Assembly (NCBI GenBank): GCA_963693365.1
Contig: CAVNZM010000005.1
Coordinates: 4,650,001 to 4,714,000, forward strand
Direction of reading: 5' to 3'
Source: Amoebidium appalachense
Lineage: Eukaryota; Ichthyosporea
DNA length: 64,000 nucleotides
Both the position numbers and the translations under genes were made by a program. Position 1 is the stretch's first letter, and each line of letters begins with the position of its first letter. Below the pieces are notes generated by a model, which ran no database searches, had not been told where the DNA came from, and saw nothing but the letters and a program-made list of their open reading frames with translations. Shown piece by piece: positions 42,559-55,461 of the stretch.

Positions 42559-43434
42559 AGCGTGCCTGCCTGCATGCATGCATGCAATGCGAAATTGTGT
42601 GTGCCTAAATTAAACAAGAGGTTGTGTCCGCTCGAGACGTGCTCCCTTGGGACCAGAAAAAAGTTGACGCAGGAGAAGTCACCATTTTCAACATTTTTGT
42701 TAGTCAAATTATCCCAGAGCATAGGTCAAGAATCTTGCAGGCATCGTGCGGCTAACAGATAGACTCTCGGCTATACCTCGCCCTCTAACGCCATGCAATC
42801 CCCCCACCCCCCACCCCCCCCCCCCCCCCTCCCCTTCCCCCTTTTAACTGTCCACCTCATCCCTCTTCAGCAGTCGATCATTCCCCCAGTCCCCCTCCCT
42901 CTCCCCCCCAAAAAAAGAACAGAAAAATACACACGCACAACCACACACCCACACACACATACCCACACACCTACACCCCCCCCCCCCCCCCCCCCCCCAC
43001 ACACACACACATGCACACGCACGCACGCCCGCCACGCACGCACGCACACACGCACGCACACACACACACGCACGCACGCACGCACACACGGACACACACA
43101 CACGCACACAACCATACACACAAAGAAAATAAAGGGAGGCCCAGTTCTCCTCAATCTGCCCTTTCTACTTCCTTGTGTATGAGCAACCAACCTTTCGCCA
43201 ATCCTCCCATCTTTCACACCAGAAGCTCAACTCAACTCCCCCCTCCTATCCCCCCCCCTCCTCGTCCCCTCCCCTCAATCCCTTCCCACCTTCTAAACCA
43301 GGATGTGCACATCCTTTTTCTTTTCCTGAGATCTAACACATAGCTATTTTTTTTAACTTTCCACGATTTACACCATACCCGTCCTTCCCCTCCACACCCC
43401 CTCCCCTCCCCCAGCCCCCTCCCCCCCCCCCCTC

Positions 43435-43465
<31 letters not shown>

Positions 43466-43898
43466 AAAAAAACTCCCTCTCTCTCTTCCCCCCCCCCCCC
43501 CCCCTTTCTCTCTCTCTCTCTCCCCCCCCCCCCCCCCCCCTAACCCCCCCCTTCCCCATCCCCCGTCCCAACAGACACATGCACCACTCATCACTCCAAC
43601 AGTCCCCCCCCCCCCCCCAAAAAAAAAGGGGGGGGGGGGGGGGGGGGGAGGGGGAGGGGGGAGGGGGGGGGGGGAGGTGCACACATTCGTGCACAGACAC
43701 ACAAAAGGAGAAAACATATAAAAAAAAGAAACAACGATAACACCACCGGTTCCTTCCTCTCTCCCACACACTCGATCCACAGCTGCTAAATCACAGAGCC
43801 GATAAGGATAGTTCATAAGAACATTATCTTGAGTGTTTAAGGATAGCGCCAAGAAAGCACGCACAAGGCAAGGCAAAAACAGACAGTCAAGGCTTACC

Positions 43899-44778
43899 TG
43901 GCTAAAATAAAGTAGGACCCACTAGGGGCAGTCACAGTGCTCGCGGCTTTTTTCGTTTTTGCGACCTTTCAAGGGTCAGCAGAGCAAGAGAGGTATACAA
44001 AGAAAATAACGTTTTCGCGCTGTGGAAAATGCTTAATTTTTGGAACTTAGGTAAGTAATTAAGAGCTAGTCCTGTGAGTCAATCTTAAGAGCCGGTCAGC
44101 ACTTTGGGGGACTATTTAACAGTAAAGGTACAATCTAGAAGCCTTTACCAAAATCTAAAGCCCTCTAAGTGAACTCCTTACTTCACCCGTTGTAAACGGG
44201 AGTTCGTCACCGCAAAATTATTGTTCTCCCAATTAGTTTCCACAACTTGAGCCTAGCTTTGTGTGAGCCCCGGTTCTTTTGTGACCAATACGATCACTCT
44301 ATGGATAAGCTTTTCTTGCCGCCAGAAACAGGAGTTTCTGTGTGTTTTGATATGTACGTAGCACGATATTTAACCAATAATTAAGCACTACATTTTAGCA
44401 GCCGTATTACCCGGGGCCAACCTAGTCGATGACAGGAAGTACTACACAGCAAAAGCATAGTTCACTAAACGTGCAAACAAGGAAAAAATATGGTTATATT
44501 AGAGATATTCTTCGTGCATACATTATCACCCTTTCCTTTCTCTCCCTTTTTTTTCACATCAAGCTGTGGGCACCTTGCATACAGGACGCGGGCCCGGGCC
44601 TCACAGTGACGTGCGCAATCATTGCAGGTCTGATGACGTCACAGTCTCACGGTGGCACACGCGGCGGGCCGCCCGAGTAAACCTTTCCTTAGCACAGACA
44701 GAAAACCTGGCTTTGTTGAAACGTCTAGAGCTACATCTCTTTGTTCATCTCCTGGTAGAGAAGGATAGCATAAGAAAA
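43899..44778. promoter_or_regulatory. Bidirectional promoter region, RMND5/MRPS21
   Basis: About 880 bases separate the RMND5 5'UTR exon donor (43898) from the MRPS21 start (44779), with the genes divergent. It is of ordinary complexity, unlike its flanks. It includes a perfect palindromic TGACGTCA (44634-44641, consensus CRE/ATF site) about 140 bases before the MRPS21 ATG. No TATA box was seen. The RMND5 5'UTR exon occupies an unknown part just right of 43898. An 8-base match can occur by chance in a window this long. Confidence 0.5.
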
Positions 44779-45534
44779 ATGTCGTTCCTAAACAAGGGCA
44801 GGACTGTTGTCCTGAGGCAAAGCACAGCACTGGAGGCCGAGAATATGATGAAGCAGCTCAGAAAGGTCATCGCCGAAGCCGGTATGTAAACGGGAACTCT
44901 TCAGGAGACATTTGTATGCCTCTTGCTTTTTGCTCATCGCTTATTCACCAGAACACCGCAACTTAAGCCGAACTTTATTTTTTGGTTTGTTCCCTTGGGT
45001 CTTCTTAGTAGCTGGGGTTGGCAAAGACTTTTCGGGGCAGAGGAAATGTTCACCCCAGTGTTATGTGTGCGCATTAATGTGTGTTGTGCGTTGTGCCTGC
45101 ATCTGCACCTAGTGTTTATCGCATGTGCTACTTTTTTTGTGTGGGGAATAAGTGGGGTGATAGCAGAAATTAGGCTTATGTTTGAAGGTGGAGGAGAAAG
45201 GAGAAAGGGGGGAGGGGGGCTCCTAACTTCCCTATTGTCTCTCTCCCTCCCACGCTCCTTCCCTCGTTCCTCCTCTCTCTCCTCCTGCTCTCTCTTCCCT
45301 CCCACCCTCCCACCCTCACTCCCTTTTTAACTTCTCACTCCTTCCCCCTCTTGCTCTCCGTCTCCCCCCCCCCCCCCCCCCCCCCTTCCTCCCTTCCTCC
45401 CCTCCCTCCCCCCGCCCTCTCCCCTGTCTCCTCCAAATTCTTTTTCGTCACACTCACACACTCTCTTTCTGTCCTCTCACTCACTCTCTCTCTCTCTCTC
45501 CCCTCTATCTCTCTCTCTCCTCTTCCCTCTTCTC

Positions 45535-45591
<57 letters not shown>

Positions 45592-46632
45592 CGTCTCCCC
45601 TCCCCCCCTCCCCCTCTCTCTCTCTTTCACTCTCGCTCTTCAACCCCCCCCCCCCCCCCTGCTTTTCCCTGCCCTGTGCCAATATCTCGCTGTCTCTATC
45701 TCCTTTCCTCTTTCTTTTCCTCACTCTCCACTCTCTTTTTCTTTTTTTGTTTACCTGGGCTTCTTTCTTTTTAGGGGTATTGGCAAAGGCAAGCAAGAGC
45801 AATCGGTACTTCACGCCGCCATGTATCCGCAGGGATGATTGGAGAAGAGAGATGGCTATGAAGCTGTACAACAAGGTGTGTTGTGTGCATGCATGCGTGT
45901 ATGCATGTGTGTGTACGTGTGGGTGGGTGTGTGTACTCATTTGCATTCGTGTGTGTGTGTATGTGTGTGTGCGTGTGTGTGTGCGTGTGTGCGTGTGTGC
46001 ATGTATGTGTGCGTGGGTGCATGCATGTGAAGGTGTGTGTATGTGTGAGTGTACCCGCGTGCATTCGTGCATGTGTTTGTGTTTGTGCGTGCGTGCGTGC
46101 GTGCATGCGTGCGTGTGTGCGTGTGTGCGTGTGTGCGTGCGTGAGTGAGTGTGTGCATGTGTTTACGTATGTTTGTGTGTGTTTGTGTGTGTGTGTGTGT
46201 GTGTCTTGGTATATCGCTGTATGGGTGCGTCATTGCTGGTGGGTGCGAGGTGGTGTACGTGTGTGTGTGTATGTGTGTGTGTGTGTGTGTGTGGAGCCGC
46301 AGAGGGAGAGAGGGGGGGAGGAGGGGGGGAGGGGGGGGTGATGATGGAGCAGGTGTGTGGGGAGTGTTATTGTTGGTATTTGGGTATGGGGTAGGTGTGT
46401 GTTTGTGGGGGGGGGGGGGGGGAGGGGGGGATGTATGAATGGCCACGGGCTGGAGGGGGGGGGGGGGAGGGGGGTTTGATCTCTCCTTGTGTTTCTATTT
46501 GCGGTGTGGAGAGGGGAGGGGGGTGGTTGGATTGTGTGTATGTTTGGTGGGGGGGGGGGGGGGGGGGGGGGTATTGGATTGTGTGTGGTGGCGGTGGTGG
46601 CGTTGGGGTTGTTTTTTTTTTTAATAAAAAAA

Positions 46633-46666
<34 letters not shown>

Positions 46667-46853
46667 ATTCTTAGTTTTCATCTTTTATTTTCTTTGGGGG
46701 GGGGGGAGGGTGTTTCAGGGGGGGAATGTTGGAGAGAGAGAGGGGGGGGGGGGGGGGGGGGGGGGCACGTGATATGTGCATGCGCTGACATATCGTTTGC
46801 AGGGTGTGGAGCAGAAGCTGCAACTGCTTTTGCGCAAACAGCAACTGCGCTAG
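44779..46853 (+). CDS. MRPS21: Mitochondrial small-subunit ribosomal protein bS21m (3 exons)
   Basis: bS21m is a small protein of the mitochondrial 30S-like subunit head/platform. Exons 44779-44881, 45775-45875 and 46803-46853 give 255 bases (84 aa; human MRPS21 has 87), with phases 1 and 0 at the joins. The family pattern is an N-terminal [16 protein letters not shown] strand-helix start, a helix with [13 protein letters not shown], then the aromatic/basic middle [18 protein letters not shown] (human has RRYYEKPCCRRQRESYER) and a basic C-terminal helix. The small size, basic composition and R/Y-F-x-P-P-C motif support the call. No separate targeting peptide is visible, as in animal bS21m. 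Its introns are TG-rich after the second donor and C/CT-rich before the second exon. Confidence 0.9.
45350..45660. repeat. C/CT-rich block with (CT)n in MRPS21 intron 1
   Basis: C-tracts and (CT)n at about 45546-45588, in the sense direction of the gene and about 120-400 bases before the exon 2 acceptor. Confidence 0.9.
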
Positions 46854-46898
46854 ATGAAAACCGGGGGTGGTGTTAATGTTTGCGTTGTTTTTTTTTTT

Positions 46899-46929
<31 letters not shown>

Positions 46930-47333
46930 GGGGGGGCTAAACTACTCAATTCGATGTGTTTGATTCGCTTTATGGCTTTTATTCTTTGTTCACACCGTTT
47001 CTCCATGAAGCTAGTTAATTAATCATTATTCACTCGGAGTTGGTCGTGAATGTACTATTTTTGGAAGTCTATAGCCACAGCACCTGATTTCTGGCCAATC
47101 GCATTGCCACTTGGAACCCTTATGAAAATAACCGGCTCATTACATTCTTCGGAGAAAGAGTTTTCTGGAAACCCCGACAATGAAACATGACTGGGCTGAG
47201 CCCGTGAGTTACCTTTACATGTGTTGATTAGTGTCTCGTGCACGTGACGGTCTTGGAAACGGACTGTTAGTGTGTATTTGGTTGTGTTGTTTGTGTGCAA
47301 GAAAATGGCAACATCGAAGAGCGGGTGTTGGTT

Positions 47334-47367
<34 letters not shown>

Positions 47368-48304
47368 ATCCGGCCCCACCACCACCACCACCACCACTAC
47401 CAACCAACTAGTTGCCACCGCCACCACCACCATCACACGATACCACCCACACCCAAAGCACACACACATGCGCGCGCACACACACACACACACACGCACA
47501 CACGTGCACGGTGCTTGTTAACGTTAGCGCTCACGTGTTTGCATATAGATATGTGCGTATGCATGGCTATGTTTATATGCGTGTGTGTGCGGCTGCATGC
47601 GCATGTGGATGTGTGCATGCGCATGTGGATGTGTGCATGCTGCATCCGTCCACGATTTCTGATCCAAGACGTGTGTTATGCCTGTGTACGTAAATGTGTG
47701 TGTGTTGGGAGGCAAGTGTGTCTGCTACAGCCCCATAACGGTCGGCACACACTTGACTGCGTACACATGTACCACCAATTTATATTATATTCGCCAACAG
47801 GAAAGCATATGCCAAGCCCGGGATAAGTTTACTGTACCCATTTGATGCCCATACCCATTTGATGCCCAGCCGTACGGTACGTGCACTAATATGCGCACAA
47901 ACTTGTTTGTGTCGGCTGGCACTACTAGTACACTAGATCTGGCCATGGATGCATACCAGCCCTATACATCAAAGAATGAAAACAACACAGTCCCTTCACG
48001 TCTTCCATAATTTTGACGTTAACAGTACTTCGGACCAGTTGCACAGAACTTTGACGGGCAGCCGCAGACACAAGGCTGGTTCATGCACATGTATATCTCG
48101 TAGGTTATATATCTACGTGCAGCATGTCCTATTTAATACTATATAGTTCTGTATAGATACAACCATTGCAACCAGACAATGGCCATTGGGTACACAAAAC
48201 ATATGCATGACAAATATGCCTCAAAACTACCTACAACCGCTATACACTATTGCTTAAATGTCATCTATAACTTCTTCATGATAAGATGCATTCTGTTGAG
48301 GGGG
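46854..48304. other. Convergent intergenic region, MRPS21/GATD1
   Basis: Contains a T-tract plus G-tract (46887-46936), a C-tract followed by (CCA)n (47337-47440), short CA runs and ordinary sequence. No coding exon recognised; two short imperfect repeats of GCATGCGCATGTGGATGT occur near 47595-47640. Confidence 0.65.
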
Positions 48305-48432
48305 CTATCTTGGTCTGCGGGTGTTGTACATCAGAATGAGATTTTGTACTGCCGTAAGGGTTGAGTTGTCGTTTTGGCCGGTGATGAGGTTTCGGTCGAT
48401 GCACACGTGGCTGCTGTCCACCGTGCTGCCTG

Positions 48433-48528
<96 letters not shown>

Positions 48529-48724
48529 TGCGTGCGCGCGCGCGCCGTGCGCGCGGGTGCCTGAGTACCTGGGTGCACTTGTGAATGGGTGCACATGTGT
48601 GTGTGTGTGTTTGTGTACATGAGAGTGAATCTGTGTGTGTGTGTGTTTGCTTGTGTCTCTATTTGCGTAATAGGGATGTGTGTGCGCGCGCCATAGCGTG
48701 TGCGTGTGTCTTTGTGTGTGTGTG

Positions 48725-48756
<32 letters not shown>

Positions 48757-48965
48757 GAGGGGGGGGGGGGGGAGGAGGGGGAAGGAGGAAGAAGGGGGTA
48801 ACGAACTTGCATGCTATATATTGTTGTCGTCTACTGTTTGTGTAAAAGGCTGACTGTCTAAGTGCCTGCAATGTGCTCGTGTGTGTGTGTATGGGTGATT
48901 CCAGAGCAAAGATGTTCTTCCTGTGGCCATGTGGTTTTTGTGGGACGAGCAAATGGGAGAATTCT

Positions 48966-49031
<66 letters not shown>

Positions 49032-49118
49032 GGGGAGGGGGAGGGGGGAGGGGGGAGGGGGGGGAGGGGGGGGATGTTGCAAACAAACAAACTAGATACA
49101 TGTGTTGCGTGCGTGCGT

Positions 49119-49149
<31 letters not shown>

Positions 49150-49708
49150 GAAGGGGGGAGGGGGGGGGAAGGGGGGTCAAAGAGGTAACATACCGCTAAA
49201 CACCCCCCGGTTGTCTCTGACGTAATCTTCTAAGACCACAGGCAGACTGTCGAAGTTGGGCAGTTTTGCTTGCTCAAATACAGTGGGCTGTTTTTTTGTT
49301 ATAAGGGAACCGGGCGAGGGAGGGGGGTTGGGGGGGGGGGGGGGGGGGGGGGGGGGGAGGTTAGAAATTAACCCAAAAGTACACCTTCAAACAAATATAA
49401 TAACTACTAGCGGAAATGCAAAATATGGAAAATGGTCGCTGAGTGTTTCGAATGCTGTTTACTTCTTCTCCATGATCTCTTTGGAAACCACTCCTCAAGT
49501 TGAAGAACCTTTCTTCCCTTCTCCTCCAATCTTGACACCCACCATTCAGACCAAATCATCTCCGTTGCTCAAATACAACATATCTTGGGCCCAGTGTTCC
49601 TCCCCACTGATTGTTCCGTTGTGTTCCTTTGGGTTTTTGTTCTTGTGTGGCTGGAAAACTAAATGGTGCATGTATGTGTGTGTGTAGTGGTGGTGGTGGT
49701 GGTGGTGG

Positions 49709-49743
<35 letters not shown>

Positions 49744-49963
49744 CTTGTGACCGCAAATTAGACGTATACAAATAAAAGCACTTTAAAGGGGGAGAGGGAG
49801 GGGCGGGGAGGCAGGAGGGGAGAGGGGGGGGGGGGGGGAGGGGGGGGGGGGGTTGATAAATTTGGCACGCAGGCCAAAGTACAACACCGACAACAGGTAA
49901 CCGTAATGCAGCCAAAGCACATAACATCGGGTGAACAAGGAAAGTGCGGCCCAACCATGTTTC

Positions 49964-50005
<42 letters not shown>

Positions 50006-53000
50006 TGGTACATACGGCTGCTATGCAGTAGCCACTAAGTGCCCAGCTTCCATCTTTTGCCTTTGCAGGGCACAACCCAGCCACACCACAGCCTATGGCA
50101 CACACAGGCTCTGCATGAGGAAAAGAATTAGCATCCCCCCTCCCCCCCCACACCCCTCCCCTCCCCCCCCCCCCTCCCCCCCCCCCCCTCCCTTCCTTCC
50201 CCATCCCCCGTCCTCCCCCTTCACCGCCCTCCCCCCTCCCTCCCCCCCCCCCCCTCCCCTCCTCCGGGTTCCCGCGGGGCCCCCAAGGAACCCCAGAAGG
50301 GCCTAGGCTATCACCGAAACCCTTTGCTTTTTTCCTGTTTGCTTTCTTCACAACCCTAGAACAATCGCCCTCATCCTCCCCCCACCCCCACCCCTCCCTC
50401 CCCTGCCTCGGGCCCCACCACCCGTCACCTTCCACGCATGCCCACAATCCTCTCCGGTCTAGTTAAATGAAAACGGACTGGTTGCCATCCTTCCGTTTCG
50501 TTGTTCGAGGTCAACCACAAAAATAGAACTCAGATCTGCTCTTTCAAGGCGTCCCTAGAACCCCCCCCCCCCCCCCCCTCCCACCTCTTCCTCCCCGTTG
50601 AGCACAGCCAAGAAAACAAAGGAGGTCAACCTTTATCCCACAAAGATCTACATCATACGCATGTGAGAATGTGTGTGCGCACATCTGCACACGTGCGTGA
50701 ATATTTTTTGCCCGTTGGTGGCAGTTTGTGTGTCTGTGTGAGTGTGCTTAGGTTTCGGGGCCGGGGGGGGGGGGGGGGGGGGGGGGGGGAGGGGGGGGGA
50801 GGGGAAGGGGGGGGGGGGGGAGGGAAGGTTGTCACTCACTGTTTTGGGACAAAAATTCCGCAACCACAGCACCTATTTGGCTACAGCTTCCTAGGTCCCA
50901 TAAACCTCCCGGGCTATTGGGAAGTATCAGTGCAGCATACTGGCTACCTGCACACATAGGGTGAGTAGTGATGGTTGCACCACCCGAGGAACGGGGGAGT
51001 GGGGAAAAAAGACAACCTATGGGGAGAGAGGAATGGGGGAGGCGGCATGGGGGGGCGGGGGAAGGGAGGGAGGGGGACGGAAGAGGGAAAGGGGGGGAGG
51101 GGGCGGTGTTGATGAATGGTACTGGAAAAGGTGGAAATAAAAGGATTTGGATCGATAGAGATCCAATATGGTTTGGCATGTGAAAACCCCTGGACGCCAC
51201 CTAATTGGCGGGTCTGTTGGCCCTGGGTCTTTGTGTGAAGACCGTGCGCAAATTTGGAGAGGCATAAGCTCATGCACAGTTATTCCTCCCTCCCCCATGC
51301 TCCAATTACTCCGGGGGGAGGGGGTGGAGGGAGGGAGATGAAGGGGGAGGGGGGGGGGGGGAGGGAGGGGGAGGGGGAGGGGGGGGGGGGGGGGGGGCTA
51401 ACAGCCAAAACCGAACCAATGCACGTAGTCGGAGAATTTTCAAAAGCATTTCTGAGTCGTTTTGGTCTAAAAAAAGGAAGGGGGTAGAAGAGGGGGGAGG
51501 GGGGGAGGGGGAAGGGGGGGGGGGGGGGACCATCTACAACTGCGGTGTCTAATGGAGTTGCCTCTTTCCTTTTTTGGAAATCAAGAAGCCATCGGTGTGC
51601 CTTGTCATCGGCATTTATCATATTTGGCTTGCCTGGGTTAATATTCGGTTAGAATGACGTGGATGTATCATGATCTGGCTATAAGCAGAGAAGGGGGGGA
51701 AGGGCAAATTAAGAGTATAACAACACTCCACCTTCACAGAGAATGTGTAAATTCGACCGCAAGATGAAAACTAAATGAGGGAAGTGCAGGCAGAGGGGGA
51801 GGGGGGGGGGGACATGTTTGAATGAAGGTGTGAAGGTATGGTCCATGTAGGTCAAATCAGACTGCGTGTGTGTGTGGTATCCACTTTCTCATGAAGGGGG
51901 GTGTGTGTGGCTGTCATGTGTGGGAGATGGGAGCATGTGTGCATGTGAGAGGGAGAAAAAAGACAACAGGAAAGAAAGAGCGGGAGGGGGAGGGGGGGAG
52001 GGAAGAGTAGGTGAGTGTCGACGATTTAGTTTAATGATGAGGAATTGTTGTTGTTTGTGAGGTGCTTCTTTCATTCCTTACTCTCCCCTTCTCTTCAGCT
52101 TTGATTTACATGAGTTTTTTTTTTTTGTTCTTTTTTATCACAAATACTGATATCATGATCATTATTTCATTTTTTTCTTTTTAAAGAGGGGAAAAGGGGG
52201 GGGGGGGGGGGGGGAAGAAGGCTGAGCCAAAGGTGTGTATACCTGCCGACGGAGAGGCCAAGTCAACAGTGAAGACAGAGGAAGCTATCGTGTAACAGTG
52301 GATAAAGGACGGGGCAGAAACACCTGCGTGTGTGTGTAGGGGTGTGTGTGTGGTGTGTGTGTGTGTGTGTGTGTGCGTGCGTACGTGTGTGTGTGTGCTT
52401 CTAGTAGTTTGTGTGTGTGTGCGCGCACGCTGTGCGTATCCACTCCAACTAGTGCGTGGTGTGTGCGTGCACACACGCATCTGCAGGCGTGTGTGCATGT
52501 GTATCCAAGAGTGTGTGGTTGTGCTAGTGTGGGCCTAAGTCTGTGCGGGTGCGCAAGCAGGTGTGTGCATGCATACGCGTGTTGTGTGAGTGAGTGTGTG
52601 TGTGTGTGTGAGGTGGTGGGTGGGGTTGGGAGGAGGGGGGGAGAGGGGAAGGGGGGGGGGGGGGGGAGGGGGGGGGGGGGGCTGGGAGGGGAGGGACTCA
52701 AGTATGTGTTAGTGGGTGGGTGGGTGGGCTGGTTTGTGCGTGTGTGACCTCGTGGGGTGTGGATTTGTGTGTCGACTGCTCAGGTTGTACGAGTGCGTGT
52801 GGGTCTATAATAGAACTCAGCCAAAGAAACCCTTATGTTCATCTGCTCTTAACAGAAACCTCCTTTAAAACCTCCTTTGGGCCCCAAAAAGAAGCATCAC
52901 CATCCCCGCCCACTCACTTCCTTTCCCGTTCCAGGACTCCCTTGGTTTCGCTTTCCTGGACAAACGCAGATCCAAAAGGAACCTATAGCTCCATAGCCCC

Positions 53001-53290
53001 CCCCCCCCCCCCCCCCCCCTTCCTTCTCTCTCTCTCTCTTCCTTCCTTCCTTTCCCCTCGTCCGCGTCCCCCCCCCCCCACCCTGCCCTCCTCTCAAGCC
53101 ACCTTTACCACCAAGAATCCTCACAATCGTCACCATCACCACCACCACAGTCCAACGTGCCATCCTCCCTTCGCCCCCGGCTCTATTCCTTACTTCAGAA
53201 ATCTGGCACAACTCCACATCAAGACCCACCTTCGCTATGTGCGCTGACTACCACAAGGCAGTTGGGCTTTGTTCCTCCTTGTCTAGCCAT
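48305..53290 (-). CDS. GATD1: GATD1-type DJ-1/PfpI (class I glutamine amidotransferase-like) protein, 7 exons
   Basis: Exons in gene order: 53290-53230, 52323-52243, 51632-51531, 50947-50840, 50110-50016, 49287-49194, 48429-48305. They sum to 666 bases (221 aa; human GATD1 has 220) with all phases matching. Recognisable stretches: NCLVVVSAHSEG in strand 1, SFIHCYTIASSVFTVDLASP, HRWLLDFQKRK, YAALILPNSPGGLWDL, KPVCAIGCGVAGLC at the nucleophile elbow (residues 118-131), LPVVLEDYVRDNRGVFS, and CIDRNLITGQNDNST near the C-terminus. DJ-1/PfpI enzymes normally have an A-I-C nucleophile; here, as in human GATD1, that position is Gly (124), followed by Cys125 where human has His. The substrate is unknown and enzymatic activity is doubtful. 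Introns carry G/C-tracts and TG repeats, with (CA)n before several acceptors. Confidence 0.93.
48435..48545. repeat. (TG)n, (CGTG)n, (CG)n array beside GATD1 last exon
   Basis: In the sense direction a (CA)n run of about 37 units ends in ATGCAG, the acceptor of the last GATD1 exon. Confidence 0.93.
48965..49072. repeat. Long G-tract block in GATD1 intron
   Basis: About 65 consecutive G followed by G-runs broken by single A (C-tract in GATD1 sense). Shorter similar blocks lie at 48729-48775, 49132-49180, 49326-49359 and 49709-49743. Confidence 0.93.
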
Positions 53291-53681
53291 GACGGTTGAA
53301 TTAAGACAGAACTGTGAAGTAAAATATTATACTCTGACCAGTCTTTTGTTTTTCTGGTTTCCGTTTCTTGCTCCGGCCCGTGTGCTGAGTCGCGTTCACG
53401 GGGAGCAACAGTTTCAACACGGGGTAGGCGGGTGTCGATGAGCTCCCAAAATAGAAGATGGGCTTAGTGATGAGCTCCCAAAGTAGAAGACGTTTAATTA
53501 AAGAGCCCGCTGTCAAACAATAATCACCAGTCCACACGGGTTTCTTGCCCGTCTAATCCAGGGATTGTTCTTTCACGTCTGTTCCCCTGTTGTACTGCAG
53601 CTGTACATGTGTGTTCAAATTTCTGCCTCGGCCTCGGTTCTGTGCGCACTTGCCTTATATGGAACTCGAATGCACCATCCA

Positions 53682-54403
53682 ATCACATTGTTCGAATAGA
53701 ATCGAATAGATCCGCAAATGTTCCCAAAATGCATATCCATTGAATCCATTGATCTGCCACGTGCGACTGTGGCCTCAGCCGCCGTATGATCAACTATAAT
53801 ATACTTCTATTTTTCAAGGGTACGAGTTGGCGAGTGATCAGTCGACTTCGGAAGGAAAGTTTTGTCAGCCTTGAAAAATAAGAGCTACCTCCAAAGGTAG
53901 CAGGCCATTGATTACATCGGAATCAGGCGGGAGTTGAAAGACGTGATGAGGGGAAATGAATTTGAAGAAAGAAAGAAAAAATCAACATCACTATCACTTT
54001 TTGTTGTGGCACCCATGGCACCGTACCTCGACACTATCACTATCACATTGTTCGAATAGAATCGAATAGATCCGCAAATGTTCCCAAAATGCATATCCAT
54101 TGAATCCATTGATCTGCCACGTGCGACTAGTACTGTGGCCTCAGCCGCCGTATGATCAACTATAATATACTTCTATTTTTCAAGGGTATGAGTTGGCGAG
54201 TGATCAGTCGACTTCGGAAGGAAAGTTTTGTCAGCCTTGAAAAATAAGAGCTACCTCCAAAGGTAGCAGGCCATTGATTACATCGGAATCAGGCGGGAGT
54301 TGAAAGACGTGAAGAGGTAGAATGAATTTGAAGAAAGAAAGAAAAAATCAACATCACCATCACTTTTTGTTGTGGCACCCATGGCACCGTACCTCGACAG
54401 TAT
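53682..54403. repeat. Tandem duplication of a ~360-base hairpin-bearing unit
   Basis: Copy 1 (53682-54041) and copy 2 (54042-about 54403) are nearly identical apart from a 6-base insertion (AGTACT) near 54128 and a few substitutions. Each copy contains a perfect 12-bp inverted repeat TATTTTTCAAGG/CCTTGAAAAATA (53808-53819 with 53869-53880; 54174-54185 with 54235-54246). A second hairpin, GCTACCT/AGGTAGC with a 4-base loop, follows immediately. No coding frame spans the unit. Confidence 0.9.
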
Positions 54404-55461
54404 CTATCATACATGTACATGTGTCACTCAGCTACTATATACTTTCAAAATTCTTCTCATCGTTCCGCACAGATCTAGCGAAAAAATTAACGGTACGGTG
54501 ACCTTGGTTTGTGGCATTTCTCCTCGTTGCATACATTGAGTAGTTGAAAATGCCATGAAGTTTGGTGGAGAGAGATGTGGGGGGGGCGGGGGATTGAGGG
54601 GGGGGGGGGGGGGGGGGGGGGGAGGGGAGGGGAAGAAGGGGGGGGCTCGCTACAGCAGCCATGGCAATTATCGTCTCATAGTCAGACTGGAGAAGAAAAG
54701 TTTACAATCAAATATAGAGTGCTACAAGCTTATCAACTTTTCAACAGTCTGACAGTCCTTATGCTTGGGTCGATTGATTACTATTATTATTGTATCATTA
54801 GGCTTATGATTATTAAGACGGACTAGTCCGTGCGTACATGGCGCTTGCTCCACATGTACAGGTCAACATGTACAGGACAAGCCCCCAACTGGCCCAACAG
54901 CCAGCCATGGCTGATTCATTCAACTCTGCCAAGTGCAAACGGTGTACAGGTGGGGGAGATGGACAGGCCGCTGGTGTACCGTGTTGTTGGCGTGCAATCA
55001 AGGGCTAAGCAGATACCTCCATTTTTTTTTCCCTTTCAAAGCCTTTTTTTTTTTTTTTAAAGTTTTCTCCTCCTCCTCTTTTCAAGGCTTTCTCTCACGG
55101 TGGAATCTCGATCGGCAACTGACTCAGTGCTGCAGCCCACCTCTTCCTTTTATCTATTGAATTTGAACTGTGCGATTTTCAGTGCAAACCACTAACTAAA
55201 GTAAACACCGTATTCTGGCACATAGCTTTCATACCCGCACCCACACACACACACGTACTGTGATGCACACGCACGCGTGCATATGGATACACACAAACAC
55301 ATGGGCACGTGTACAGAAGGGTCAAATACAGTGCTTCCTGAAGCCACTGAGATGGATGCCCAGGAGCACAAATAAAGCGAATCATCAACATTGAAGCCAA
55401 GCACACAAAAAATGTGTTCTAGTAGAGGTGAATGTCAGCAGCGCTCCTCCTCCCCCCCCCC
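54404..55461. other. Gene-free left flank of the retrotransposon
   Basis: Ordinary sequence with a G-tract (54599-54640), T-tracts (55023-55060), a direct repeat of ACATGTACAGG (54851 and 54866), and a C-tract at 55452-55461 into which the retrotransposon inserted. No exon recognised. Confidence 0.65.
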
